The notes beneath the pieces were generated by a model that was not told where the DNA came from, did no database searches, and worked only from the letters and a program-made list of their open reading frames with translations. DNA of 24,674 nucleotides from a virus, in IMG/VR virus record IMGVR_UViG_3300017987_000348, positions 1-24,674 of that record, one strand, 5' to 3'. The position numbers and the translations under genes were made by a program. Of this stretch, positions 1-6,202 are shown in pieces (the first letter of the stretch is position 1; the number at the start of each line of letters is the position of its first letter).

Positions 1-234
1 CAGACCGTCACGCACATCCACCGCACGGCCCGCCGCGGGCTGGTGCGCCTGGGGCTCGCCGACCCGGCCGAGCTCACGGACGAGGCCAAGCGGGAGTTCA
101 ACGAGAAGGCGAGCCACCTGGCCCTGCTGGAGCACGTCACCGGGCGCAAGGCGGCCAAGCGGCTCGCCGCGGCCGTCACCGAAACCCAAGCCAAACTCCC
201 CGTCCAAAAGACCCTCGAGGCCTTCCAACAGTGA
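1..234 (+). CDS. C-terminal fragment of an unrecognised protein (partial at left edge)
   Basis: The frame is open from the first base of the window and ends at a TGA at 232-234, so at least 77 residues of a C-terminus are visible. A GTG at 43 could start a 63-aa protein, but the reading frame continues upstream in the same register, so truncation by the window edge is more likely. The visible part is charged and helical (many Arg, Lys, Glu and Ala) with no cysteine motif or membrane segment. I recognise no family. It is followed directly by a repeat-rich non-coding stretch, so it may be the last gene of a preceding operon. Confidence 0.55.
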   Translation, partial: QTVTHIHRTARRGLVRLGLADPAELTDEAKREFNEKASHLALLEHVTGRKAAKRLAAAVTETQAKLPVQKTLEAFQQ

Positions 235-240
235 CCCCGC

Positions 241-660
241 TCCGCAACGCATCGCAACGCAGCACTCCGCCGCACGGCGCAGCGCAACATTTCGCGACGC
301 ATCGCAACGCCTATTTTGCGCCCCCGGAGACCGACCGAACCAAAACACCGCCGCAACGCTCCGCAGCGCAGCGCGGCGCAACGCGGCGCATCGCAACGCA
401 TCGTTTTTTTCCGACCCCGGAGACCGACCGAGCCAAAACACCGTCGCCGCGGCGCTCCGCAGCCCGCCGCGCCGCGACGCGCCGCAGCACTTCGCCTCGC
501 CGCGCTCCGCGCCGCTGCTTAACGCACCGCAACGCAACGCCTATTTTCCGCCCCCCGGAGACCGACCGAATCAAAACACCGCCGCGCCGCCCCGTGCCTC
601 GCCGCAACGCTACGCAGCGCGACGCCGCGCTGCGCTCCGCACCGCATCGCAACGCCTATT
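241..660. repeat. Degenerate array of CGCAACGC-type words with a conserved ~28-nt core
   Basis: Words such as CGCAACGC, GCATCGCAACGC and CTCCGCAGCGC recur throughout. Three copies of a longer core lie at about 323-350, 416-443 and 554-581. Each has CCCGGAGACCGACCGA followed by a variable dinucleotide and CAAAACACCG. Two cores are preceded by AACGCCTATTTT (about 307 and 537), and a last AACGCCTATTT at about 651 has no core behind it. The core starts are 93 and 138 nt apart and the intervening sequence is itself low-complexity. There is no coding signal, so a structured or slippage-expanded intergenic repeat is the best description. Confidence 0.75.
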
Positions 661-663
661 TAT

Positions 664-700
664 CTTCCGTCCTCCGTGCCCTCTGTGTCCTCTGTGGTGA
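664..700. repeat. Right-arm copy of the dispersed CACAGAGG repeat
   Basis: This copy reads as the pyrimidine arm, with CCTCCGTGCCCTCTGTG followed by TCCTCTGTGGTGAG. Its reverse complement is the tandem CACAGAGG unit seen at 5597-5630. It abuts the end of the CGCAACGC array directly. No partner arm faces it closely. Confidence 0.75.
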
Positions 701-800
701 GCTTCCAAGGCCACCAACACAGCGCCGGCCGGCGGGCCGCAAGCCGAGCTCCCACGCCCCCCGTGGAGCAACGCCCAGGCCCGCCGCCGGCCGTGTTTAG

Positions 801-835
801 ACCGGAGGCTGGAGGCTGGAGGAAGAAGACCGCAG
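801..835. repeat. GGAGGCTGGAGGCTGGAGG unit of the dispersed repeat family
   Basis: A purine-rich module with tandem GGCTGGAGG, followed by AAGAAGACCGCAGG. The same module occurs in inverse orientation inside the coding sequence at 3846-3873 and in related form at 2781-2809, 4233-4268 and 6490-6511. It lies just upstream of the left inverted arm of the DUF7694-like gene. Confidence 0.65.
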
Positions 836-841
836 GCAAAC

Positions 842-1324
842 CACCGAGGGACGGAGAAATGAAAGGGAAGAGGCCGTCGAAACAGCTTGAGAGGTATCGC
901 GTCACGACCGGCCCGCTGGCCAGCCGACCGGCAGACGGATACAACGGGGCCTTTATGGTGCCCGGACCCAGCGGCGTGGTTCTGGCCTGCATCGTGTCGG
1001 ACGCCCGTCACTGGCAGCAGTCCGGTCTGCCCGGCCAGCCCTTCGAACACGTCAGCGTCTCGCTCCAGGCCCGTTGCCCGACCTGGGAGGAGATGAATTT
1101 CGTCAAGCGGCTCTTCTGGCGTGACGATGAGACCGTGATCCAGTACCACGTCCCGAGGGATCGGCACGTCAACGTCAACGAGCACTGCCTGCACTTGTGG
1201 CGGCCGACGCAGAGCAAGATCCCCACGCCGCCCATCGTGTGCGTGTGAGCCATGTTAGGCTGGTGGACACCCTGTCCTCTCCCCTTTCCCCCCTCCCCTT
1301 GCACTCTTCTCCGTGCCCTCGGTG
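842..1324. repeat. Two-block inverted repeat flanking the DUF7694-like gene
   Basis: The left outer block CACCGAGGGACGGAGAA (842-858) is the reverse complement of TTCTCCGTGCCCTCGGTG (1307-1324) apart from one extra base. An inner block GAAAGGGAAGAGG (861-873) pairs with CCTCTCCCCTTTC (1276-1288) at 12 of 13 positions. The arms enclose one gene, whose start codon lies between the two left blocks. This resembles a non-autonomous mobile unit, but both arms belong to the dispersed repeat family, so independent insertion of two arms is an alternative. Confidence 0.55.
859..1248 (+). CDS. DUF7694-like hypothetical protein
   Basis: A 129-aa soluble protein of unknown function. The second half has the pattern I associate with the phage-linked DUF7694 family: a Trp-Glu-Glu-Met segment, a Lys-Arg-Leu-Phe-Trp stretch, Asp-Glu-Thr-Val-Ile-Gln-Tyr-His, and a C-terminal His-Cys-Leu-His-Leu-Trp-Arg-Pro. 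The family name is from memory, not a search. I chose the ATG at 859 because GAGGG (846-850) and GGAG (853-856) precede it. Upstream in-frame starts, for example 676, would translate repeat DNA. The start codon and ribosome site lie in a repeat arm, and a matching arm follows the gene. Confidence 0.75.
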   Translation: MKGKRPSKQLERYRVTTGPLASRPADGYNGAFMVPGPSGVVLACIVSDARHWQQSGLPGQPFEHVSVSLQARCPTWEEMNFVKRLFWRDDETVIQYHVPRDRHVNVNEHCLHLWRPTQSKIPTPPIVCV

Positions 1325-1345
1325 CCTCTGTGGTAAGTGATCCCC
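1262..1345. repeat. Pyrimidine arm of the dispersed repeat ending in GTGGTAAGTGATCC
   Basis: A C/T-rich tract (TCCTCTCCCCTTTCCCCCC) is followed by CTCCGTG/CCCTCGGTG/CCTCTGTGG units. The 20-mer GCCTCTGTGGTAAGTGATCC (1324-1343) is repeated exactly at 5757-5776, again just upstream of a gene. It contains the TAA that closes the hydrolase frame upstream and the GTG at 1337 that is its first possible start. Confidence 0.75.
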
Positions 1346-2020
1346 CTTTTTCCTCTTGACAACACGCGCACGCCGCGGATAGTCTGGACCAGGCTGGGGC
1401 GTGGGATCTCGGGAGGATGCTCCCTTTCCTTGACGCCCTATCCGCACGCCAAGCCGCTCGCCGCCGCACATATTCTCTTTAGCGGCTTCACGCAGTCCGA
1501 GGCCCGGCCGAACGGCATCCTGCGTCTCTGGCGACGGCTCCACGATCTGCACGCCGGGCCCGACACGGCCGTCCTCTACTACACCTGGGACGCCGACACC
1601 TCGGCCCTGGCCGAGTGGATCTGGCGGCTCTCCAACGGCGACGACCCGCCCCCGCGGCTCTACGTCTACGGCTACTCGTGGGGCGGCTGGGCCGCCGTGC
1701 AGTTCTGCCGCCAACTCTCCCTCCGCAGCGATCGGCTCGCGGTCCGCCGGCTGGTGCTCTCCGATCCCGTCTATCGCCACAAGCTCTGGATCGGCAACTG
1801 GCGGGCCCTGGTCGGCTGGCCCCCGATCCGCGTCCCGCGGAACGTCCGGGCGGTCTGGAGCTGCCGGCAGGAACAAAACCGGCCCCGCGGCCACCGCCTC
1901 GTGGCCGACGATCCGCTCGGCACGAGCATCCCCGAGCCGGTGCTCCTCTCGATAACCCATCAATACGCCGACGACGCCTACGCCTTCCAGGACGCGGCCG
2001 AGGCGGCGAGCAAGGAATAG
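1337..2020 (+). CDS. Alpha/beta-hydrolase fold protein (putative lipase/esterase)
   Basis: Up to 227 aa. A Gly-Tyr-Ser-Trp-Gly-Gly nucleophile elbow (Ser about 114) follows a strand-like LYVYG, with an acid candidate in LVLSDPV (Asp about 143) and a His candidate in SITHQY (about 208). This order (Ser, Asp, His) fits the alpha/beta-hydrolase fold. An in-frame TAA at 1334-1336 limits the N-terminus. GTG 1337 is the longest start but has no ribosome site and lies in a repeat. TTG 1430, downstream of GGAGG at 1412-1416, is an alternative and removes a non-conserved-looking 31-residue leader. No signal peptide. It sits next to a cysteine peptidase, so a role in cell-envelope degradation or lysis, comparable in principle to mycobacteriophage LysB, is possible but unproven. 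Confidence 0.75.
   Translation: MIPLFPLDNTRTPRIVWTRLGRGISGGCSLSLTPYPHAKPLAAAHILFSGFTQSEARPNGILRLWRRLHDLHAGPDTAVLYYTWDADTSALAEWIWRLSNGDDPPPRLYVYGYSWGGWAAVQFCRQLSLRSDRLAVRRLVLSDPVYRHKLWIGNWRALVGWPPIRVPRNVRAVWSCRQEQNRPRGHRLVADDPLGTSIPEPVLLSITHQYADDAYAFQDAAEAASKE
1356..1383 (+). promoter_or_regulatory. Sigma-70-like promoter candidate
   Basis: A perfect TTGACA (1356-1361) is followed after 16 nt by GATAGT (1378-1383), which matches TATAAT at 4 of 6 positions. If used, transcription would start near 1390, inside the longest reading of the hydrolase frame, which would favour the downstream start at 1430. The evidence is motif-only. Confidence 0.3.
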
Positions 2021-2022
2021 GC

Positions 2023-2673
2023 ATGGCCAGACGAGCACACAAGGGGGCGTGGCGGTACAAGCCGGACCGGCGGGACTGGCGGGCCTCGGGCCTGCGGCGT
2101 CCCGCCGCCGTCGCACCCCGCGATACGTTCGTCTGGCCCACGCCCTGGCCGCCGCGGGACCAGCACGAGACGCCGGCCTGCGTGGGCTACGCCTGGGCCG
2201 GCTGGCTCGACGCCCACCTCGGGCCGGGCCACGGCATGGACCCAGAGGATCTCTACCGCCGTGCCCAGCGCCGCGACCCCTGGCCGGGCGAGGACTACGA
2301 GGGATCGACCGCCCGCGGCGGGGCCAAGGTCCTGCGAGCGATCGGCCTGGTCCACAGTTTCTACAGGGCCGACTCGCCGGCCGAGCTGGCCGAGGGGGTG
2401 CTCTACCACGGGCCGGCCGTGATGGGCACGGCCTGGTACGAGCGGATGAGCACGCCGCGGCCCGGCCGCCACGGCCGGCTCTACGCCGTCGACGAAGGCC
2501 AGCCGGAGGGCGGCCACGCCTGGCTCGTGATCGGCGCGTCGACGGCCGACCGCTGGTTCTTGCTGCGGAATAGCTGGGGGACCGATTACCCCGACACGTT
2601 TTTGACCTGGGGCACGATGGCCCGGCTGTTGAAACAAGAGGCCGAGGCGATCCTGGCCGTCCCGGCCGACTGA
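2023..2673 (+). CDS. Papain-like (C1 family) cysteine peptidase
   Basis: 216 aa. The catalytic set of papain-like peptidases is visible: an oxyanion-hole Gln (about 47) in RDQHETPACVG, nucleophile Cys 53, His 165 in EGGHAWLVIG, and Asn 183 in LRNSWGTDYPD. The protein lacks a pro-domain and a signal peptide; the first 40 residues are basic and Trp/Pro-rich. Its length suits a bare C1 catalytic domain. The ATG at 2023 follows the hydrolase stop by 2 nt, so the two genes are probably co-translated. In a phage setting it could act in lysis, virion entry or protein maturation; the sequence does not decide between these. Confidence 0.85.
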   Translation: MARRAHKGAWRYKPDRRDWRASGLRRPAAVAPRDTFVWPTPWPPRDQHETPACVGYAWAGWLDAHLGPGHGMDPEDLYRRAQRRDPWPGEDYEGSTARGGAKVLRAIGLVHSFYRADSPAELAEGVLYHGPAVMGTAWYERMSTPRPGRHGRLYAVDEGQPEGGHAWLVIGASTADRWFLLRNSWGTDYPDTFLTWGTMARLLKQEAEAILAVPAD

Positions 2674-2849
2674 GCCACGGAGACGACAGAGAAGAGTGTA
2701 GAGGAAAAAAGGGAAAATGGAAAAACGGGAAGCAAGCACCAGAGGGGAGGCGGGGCGGGGGCGGCCGGCCGTGCGCACCCTCCGGTCTCCGGCCTCCGGT
2801 CTTTCCTCCCTCCTCCTCCTGCTCTGTGTCCTCTGTGCCTCCGTGGTCC
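2674..2849. repeat. Dispersed repeat copy with both arms, overlapping the start of the Trx-protease gene
   Basis: The left arm (GCCACGGAGACGACAGAG, then AGTGTAGAGG and a purine tract with GGGAAAATGG) spans about 2674-2735. A CCGGTCTCCGGCCTCCGG unit lies at 2782-2799. The right arm CTCTGTGTCCTCTGTGCC plus TCCGTGG spans 2822-2847. The arms are inverted relative to each other, so the transcript could fold into an imperfect hairpin. The first 44 codons of the downstream gene lie within it. Confidence 0.75.
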
Positions 2850-4648
2850 TCTTGGCGGCCGCGCCCTGCTGTGGGCCGGCCGGGGAGCCGCCCCTGCTCC
2901 TGGTGTTTGGGGCCTCCTGGTGCGGTCCCTGCCGCCAGATGGCCCCGGACGTCGAGCGGCTCGAAGAGAGCGGCCTGGTCCGCGTCCAGCACGTCGACAT
3001 CGACGCCGACACCGAGACGGCGCGGCGGTGGCGGGTCGAGGTCGTGCCGACCTGCGTGCTGGTCGTCGGCGGCAGCGAGGCCGGCCGGCTCGTGGGCGCG
3101 ACCAGCTACGCGGAGCTCGCGCAACTCTGCCGCCGCGGCGTCACCGGCCCGGCCCCGGTCGAGATCCAAAACCCGGCCCCGCCCGGCGGCATGTCGCCGG
3201 GCATCACCCGCCCGGCCAACTGGCCCGTCTGCGTGCTGGTCGTCGCCCGCTACGAGGGCGGCGCGATCGGCGGCGGGAGCGGGACGATCGCGGCGGTCCG
3301 CCACGGCACCGCCTACGTGGTCACGTGCGGGCACGGACTCCGCGAGCCGGTCGCCTCGCTCGAGGTCGTCACGCCCGACGGTCGCCGCTTTCCGGCCCGC
3401 CAGATCGGCGGCGACGACCAGGTCGACGTGGCCGTGCTGGCGATCGACGCCCCGGGCCTCGAGGCGGTCGAGCTCGCCGACGCGATGCCCGAGATGGGCC
3501 AAAAGGTCTGGGCCGGCGGCTACGGGCCCGACGGCACCTGGGCCTGGTACGCCGGCGAAGTCACGGCGCACGCCTGGCCCGGCCTGGGCGCGCCCGACGG
3601 CCCGCCGCCGTGGATCGAGTGGACCGGCGACGCCCGCGACGGCGACTCGGGAGGCGGCGTCTTTCTGGCCACCACGCCCGAGAAGCGGGACTGCGTGCTC
3701 GTGGGCCTGATCTCCGCCAGCCGCGACGGCCGCAGCGTGGGGCCGGCCATGCCGGCGGTCCGCGATCTCTTGGCCCAATGGATCCCCGACTTCCCCCGGC
3801 CCGTCGCGGATCTGCCCGTGCCGCCGATCCCGGTCCCGGTCCCGTCCCTCCAGCCTCCAGCCTCCAGCCTCCCACCTCCGTCGCCCTCCACGCCCGAGCC
3901 CGAAGCCGCCGCCCCGGTGACGCCTCCTGCCCCCACGCCCGGGGCCGGCGGTGAGGGCTCTTTGGAATCGATTACGGTCCCCGACAGCCCCGGGGAGAGC
4001 TCAACACCACCCGAGCACCGCGGCGGGTCCAGCGCCGCCGCCCAGCCACGGACGGCACTCCCCGGGGCCTCTTTGTTTTCCCGTGGCCCTTCCAGCCTCC
4101 TCGACACGGCCGGCCTCCACGTCGCCGTGGCGATCGCCAGCGCCCTGGGCATCACGCTCACGCCGGCCGCGGGCTACGTGGCCTGGCGGGTGGTGCGCGG
4201 TCTGATCGCCTGGCGACGGCGGAGGCGAGGCCGCAGACCGCAGACCGGAGACTGGAGGGAAGAAGAGGGACGCACCACGGAGGACACCGAGGACGCCGGC
4301 TGCGTGGTGCCCGACATCCCCTCCCCGCCCCCCTGCCCGCCGGCGGAGCCGAAGACCGCCTCGCAGACGCAGCCGGCGACGGAGCAAACGCCGCCGCCGC
4401 CGCTCGGGGTCGGCTGGCAGGACGGGCAGACGACGACGCGGAATCGCTACGTCCGCGTCCGAGAAACGAATCTGGAGGGCGAGGCCTACAAGGAGGCGAT
4501 CGCCTCGTGGGCGACATCCAATCCCCGCACGGCCGGCCTGATGCAGGCCGTCGATGAGCTCGCCCAAAACATCTACCACGGCAAACAAGTCGCGGCCCGC
4601 ATGGAGCCGCAACCCGACGACCCGCAAATCGTTCCCCAAGGAGTCTGA
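2717..4648 (+). CDS. Thioredoxin-trypsin-like serine protease-transmembrane fusion protein
   Basis: 643 aa from ATG 2717, or 625 aa from in-frame GTG 2771, which gives a more typical signal-peptide N-region. In order: hydrophobic signal/anchor segment (about 31-49); thioredoxin domain with WCGPC at 68-72 and a cis-Pro-type Val-Val-Pro at 109-111; trypsin-like domain with His 206 (TCGHG), Asp 237 (VDVAVLAID) and Ser 311 (DGDSGGG); Pro/Ser-rich linker (about 360-460); a membrane helix near 467-490 followed by an Arg cluster; and a 140-residue C-terminal region of unknown fold. The inferred topology puts redox and protease domains outside the cytoplasm. Repeat DNA encodes the signal segment and two linker pieces (376-385, 506-526). 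The substrate is unknown. Confidence 0.85.
   Translation: MEKREASTRGEAGRGRPAVRTLRSPASGLSSLLLLLCVLCASVVLLAAAPCCGPAGEPPLLLVFGASWCGPCRQMAPDVERLEESGLVRVQHVDIDADTETARRWRVEVVPTCVLVVGGSEAGRLVGATSYAELAQLCRRGVTGPAPVEIQNPAPPGGMSPGITRPANWPVCVLVVARYEGGAIGGGSGTIAAVRHGTAYVVTCGHGLREPVASLEVVTPDGRRFPARQIGGDDQVDVAVLAIDAPGLEAVELADAMPEMGQKVWAGGYGPDGTWAWYAGEVTAHAWPGLGAPDGPPPWIEWTGDARDGDSGGGVFLATTPEKRDCVLVGLISASRDGRSVGPAMPAVRDLLAQWIPDFPRPVADLPVPPIPVPVPSLQPPASSLPPPSPSTPEPEAAAPVTPPAPTPGAGGEGSLESITVPDSPGESSTPPEHRGGSSAAAQPRTALPGASLFSRGPSSLLDTAGLHVAVAIASALGITLTPAAGYVAWRVVRGLIAWRRRRRGRRPQTGDWREEEGRTTEDTEDAGCVVPDIPSPPPCPPAEPKTASQTQPATEQTPPPPLGVGWQDGQTTTRNRYVRVRETNLEGEAYKEAIASWATSNPRTAGLMQAVDELAQNIYHGKQVAARMEPQPDDPQIVPQGV
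3846..3873. repeat. In-frame CTCCAGCCTCCAG repeat inside the Trx-protease gene
   Basis: Tandem CCTCCAG units encode a Ser/Pro/Leu stretch (residues about 376-385) in the linker after the protease domain. The same module occurs in inverse orientation between genes at 801-835. The reading frame is kept. Confidence 0.65.
4233..4293. repeat. In-frame purine-arm repeat inside the Trx-protease gene
   Basis: GCAGACCGGAGACTGGAGGG is followed by AAGAAGAGGG and CACCACGGAGGACACCGAGG. These are the same units found between genes at 6490-6542 and 801-860. They encode residues about 506-526, just after the Arg-rich end of the membrane helix. With the inverse copy at 3846-3873 they bracket the linker/membrane-helix portion of the gene. 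Confidence 0.65.
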
Positions 4649-4649
4649 C

Positions 4650-5516
4650 ATGGCCAGCAACGGCTACACCTTCGTCTCCGATCGCGCCCTGCTGTACGAC
4701 GTGGAGCCGTGGAACCGGCTCGGCTTCGGCGTGCCCAATTTCGGCGACAACGTGGGCACAAAATCCGTTCCGATCTGGAACCTGGCCGACTACGTGGCCA
4801 AGGCCCAGTTGTTCATTATGACGCACATCGACGCCCAGCGCATGCAGCCGCCCAGCCGGAACACGGTTGAGCGGCTCGGCAAGCTGGTCAACCGCGTCAA
4901 CAGCGTGCTCGGGGGACGGATGAAGGAGTATTCCGACTTGCGGCTCGAGGAGCAGCACGCTTCCGCGGAGCTGCGAATCTGGAACATCCACCCGGCCCCC
5001 TACTTTCGTTCGGCCATCGTGCGGAACCACTGGCTCACCGAGTACAACGAGTTGTGCATGGTGGGGCTGACGAACATCTACCAGCACTCGGACAACGCGC
5101 TCTCGCTCACGATCACGCAGGCCTTCGCCCAGGACGTCTGGAAGTATTTCCGCGAGATCAAGCTCTTGCTCGGCTCCGAGCTCCTGCTCGTGCCGGCCGA
5201 GCAGCTCGCCGCCGACGCCTTCATCTTCACCGACGAGCACTACGACGCCTACAAGCCGGACCTCGTGACGCTCAACTTTGAGGCCCTCGACACGCCGGGC
5301 CCGATCCAGAGCACCTCGACCGAGGACGACTTGCGGCCGCTGTTCGAGGGCATCCCAGCCAACGTGCTGGCGCCGAAGCTCCGGCAGTACCCGGTCGGCG
5401 AAGACCTGACGGGCCTGAGCGGGGCCGCCCTCCCGGCCGAGGCCAGCGCGGTCGGCACCGAGGACGGCTCGGCCGTCGCCCCGGCCGGCCGCAACATCGG
5501 CGAGCCGCAGACGTAG
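4650..5516 (+). CDS. Hypothetical protein, 288 aa
   Basis: Not recognised. Translation starts at ATG 4650, one base after the stop of the fusion gene, with AAGGAG at 4638-4643 and a 6-nt spacer, a good ribosome binding site. The protein is soluble and mixed alpha/beta, with no signal peptide or membrane segment. The N-terminal half is rich in Asn, Trp and Tyr. A helical region near 60-90 contains regularly spaced Leu and Val. The last 30 residues are Ala/Gly/Pro-rich and probably disordered. Tight spacing behind the Trx-protease gene suggests a shared transcript and possibly a functional partnership. A structural virion protein is also possible. Confidence 0.75.
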   Translation: MASNGYTFVSDRALLYDVEPWNRLGFGVPNFGDNVGTKSVPIWNLADYVAKAQLFIMTHIDAQRMQPPSRNTVERLGKLVNRVNSVLGGRMKEYSDLRLEEQHASAELRIWNIHPAPYFRSAIVRNHWLTEYNELCMVGLTNIYQHSDNALSLTITQAFAQDVWKYFREIKLLLGSELLLVPAEQLAADAFIFTDEHYDAYKPDLVTLNFEALDTPGPIQSTSTEDDLRPLFEGIPANVLAPKLRQYPVGEDLTGLSGAALPAEASAVGTEDGSAVAPAGRNIGEPQT

Positions 5517-5536
5517 CGCAAAACCTCCGCGAGAAG

Positions 5537-5572
5537 GCCCGCGCGGGGTGCTGATTTATCCCGCGCGGGCCG
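5537..5572 (+). terminator. Perfect 12-bp GC stem-loop after the 288-aa protein gene
   Basis: GGCCCGCGCGGG (5537-5548) and CCCGCGCGGGCC (5561-5572) are perfect reverse complements around a 12-nt loop, 20 nt after the stop codon. No U-run follows (GCAGCGGGG), so it is not a textbook intrinsic terminator. In a GC-rich host it may still stop transcription or stabilise the 3' end. Confidence 0.5.
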
Positions 5573-5593
5573 CAGCGGGGAGGCGCGAGGCCG

Positions 5594-5777
5594 CAAAAAG
5601 GCACCACAGAGGACACAGAGGACACAGAGGAAAGACGTGTAGGGGAGAAAAGGGAAAATGGAAAAAGGGAACACGACAACAGATAGGGCTCGCCCCGCCA
5701 CCCCTCTTTTTCTTCTTCCCCTTTTTCCGCTTCCCCCTTTCCCCCTTACATCTTCTGCCTCTGTGGTAAGTGATCCT
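5594..5777. repeat. Complete copy of the long-hairpin dispersed repeat
   Basis: The left arm has three CACAGAGG units (about 5597-5630), then GACGTGTAGGGGAGAAAAGG and a purine tract containing ATGG. The centre includes ACAGATAGGGCTCG. The right arm is a long C/T tract ending TTACATCTTCTGCCTCTGTGG. The arms are imperfect reverse complements. The copy at 20520-20697 has the same order of parts. No protein-coding signal is convincing here; short open frames are Lys/Gly or Phe/Pro strings. Confidence 0.85.
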
Positions 5778-5780
5778 CCT

Positions 5781-5794
5781 ATTTCGCCCGAAAT
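5781..5794. promoter_or_regulatory. ATTTCGCCCGAAAT palindrome, copy 1
   Basis: 6-bp arms ATTTCG/CGAAAT around CC, 12 nt upstream of the nuclease start codon. The same motif with different centre bases lies at 12583-12596 and 21376-21389. An operator or other protein-binding site is possible. Confidence 0.5.
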
Positions 5795-5806
5795 GGAAAC
5801 GAGCCC

Positions 5807-6202
5807 ATGAGCGACGCACACATCGACGCCCCCCTGGTCGACTCCCGCGTGATCGACGGCGACACGATCGACGCGGCGATCGGGCTGCGGCTGCCGATCC
5901 GCATCGAGGGCATCGACACGCCCGAGCTCCGCGTGGCCGGCCAGTTGGCCGCCGCCCTGGTGGCCCAGTCGCACACGCGGATCTGGATCCAGCAGGCGCG
6001 GCACAACCAGCAGACGATCATGGCCCGCGCCACGGCGCTGGGCCAATACGGCCGGCTCGTGGGCGACCTCTATCTGCCGGCCACGGGCGAGACGCTTTCG
6101 GGTTATCTCCTGGCGGCCGGCGTGGCCGTCAAGAGCGAGGACGGCCGCCGCCACCAATGGACCGACGAGGAGCTCCGCCGAATCGAGAGGCTGGCACCAT
6201 GA
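5807..6202 (+). CDS. Staphylococcal-nuclease-like (TNase) domain protein
   Basis: 131 aa, a bare thermonuclease-type OB-fold domain. The active-site pattern is intact: VIDGDTI (Asp 17, Asp 19), an Arg at 32 in PIRIEGIDTPEL with Asp 37 and Glu 40, and Arg 83 in QYGRLVGDLYL. These correspond to Asp19/Asp21, Arg35, Asp40, Glu43 and Arg87 of staphylococcal nuclease. This predicts calcium-dependent cleavage of DNA or RNA. There is no signal peptide, unlike many secreted relatives, so it may act in the cytoplasm, for example in host-DNA breakdown, or be released at lysis. The stop overlaps the next start (ATGA), which indicates translational coupling. Confidence 0.85.
   Translation: MSDAHIDAPLVDSRVIDGDTIDAAIGLRLPIRIEGIDTPELRVAGQLAAALVAQSHTRIWIQQARHNQQTIMARATALGQYGRLVGDLYLPATGETLSGYLLAAGVAVKSEDGRRHQWTDEELRRIERLAP

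Larger units (their letters stand above)
235..858. other. Repeat-rich non-coding stretch between the truncated gene and the DUF7694-like gene
   Basis: I see no credible gene here. Frames on both strands stay open only because the sequence is low-complexity and GC-rich; they translate to Arg/Ala/Thr/Pro strings. The stretch contains the CGCAACGC-type array (about 241-660), a copy of the CTCTGTG repeat arm (664-700) and a GGAGGCTGGAGG unit (about 801-835). The interval 700-800 has no further recognisable element. Confidence 0.7.

Noticed and set aside
301-660. Possible CRISPR array because of spaced repeats
   Set aside because: Only three core copies, uneven spacing (93 and 138 nt), filler that is itself repetitive, and no cas gene.
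231-800. 189-aa open frame on the + strand
   Set aside because: Translates repeat DNA into Arg/Ala/Thr/Pro strings; other frames on both strands are also open there.
1175-3778. 867-aa open frame on the - strand
   Set aside because: It is antisense to the hydrolase, cysteine peptidase and Trx-protease genes, whose catalytic motifs are intact; the - frame is low-complexity and due to GC bias.
5594-5777. Small genes in the repeat between the 288-aa protein and the nuclease
   Set aside because: Open frames on both strands (73-87 aa) are Lys/Gly or Phe/Pro-rich translations of the repeat arms.
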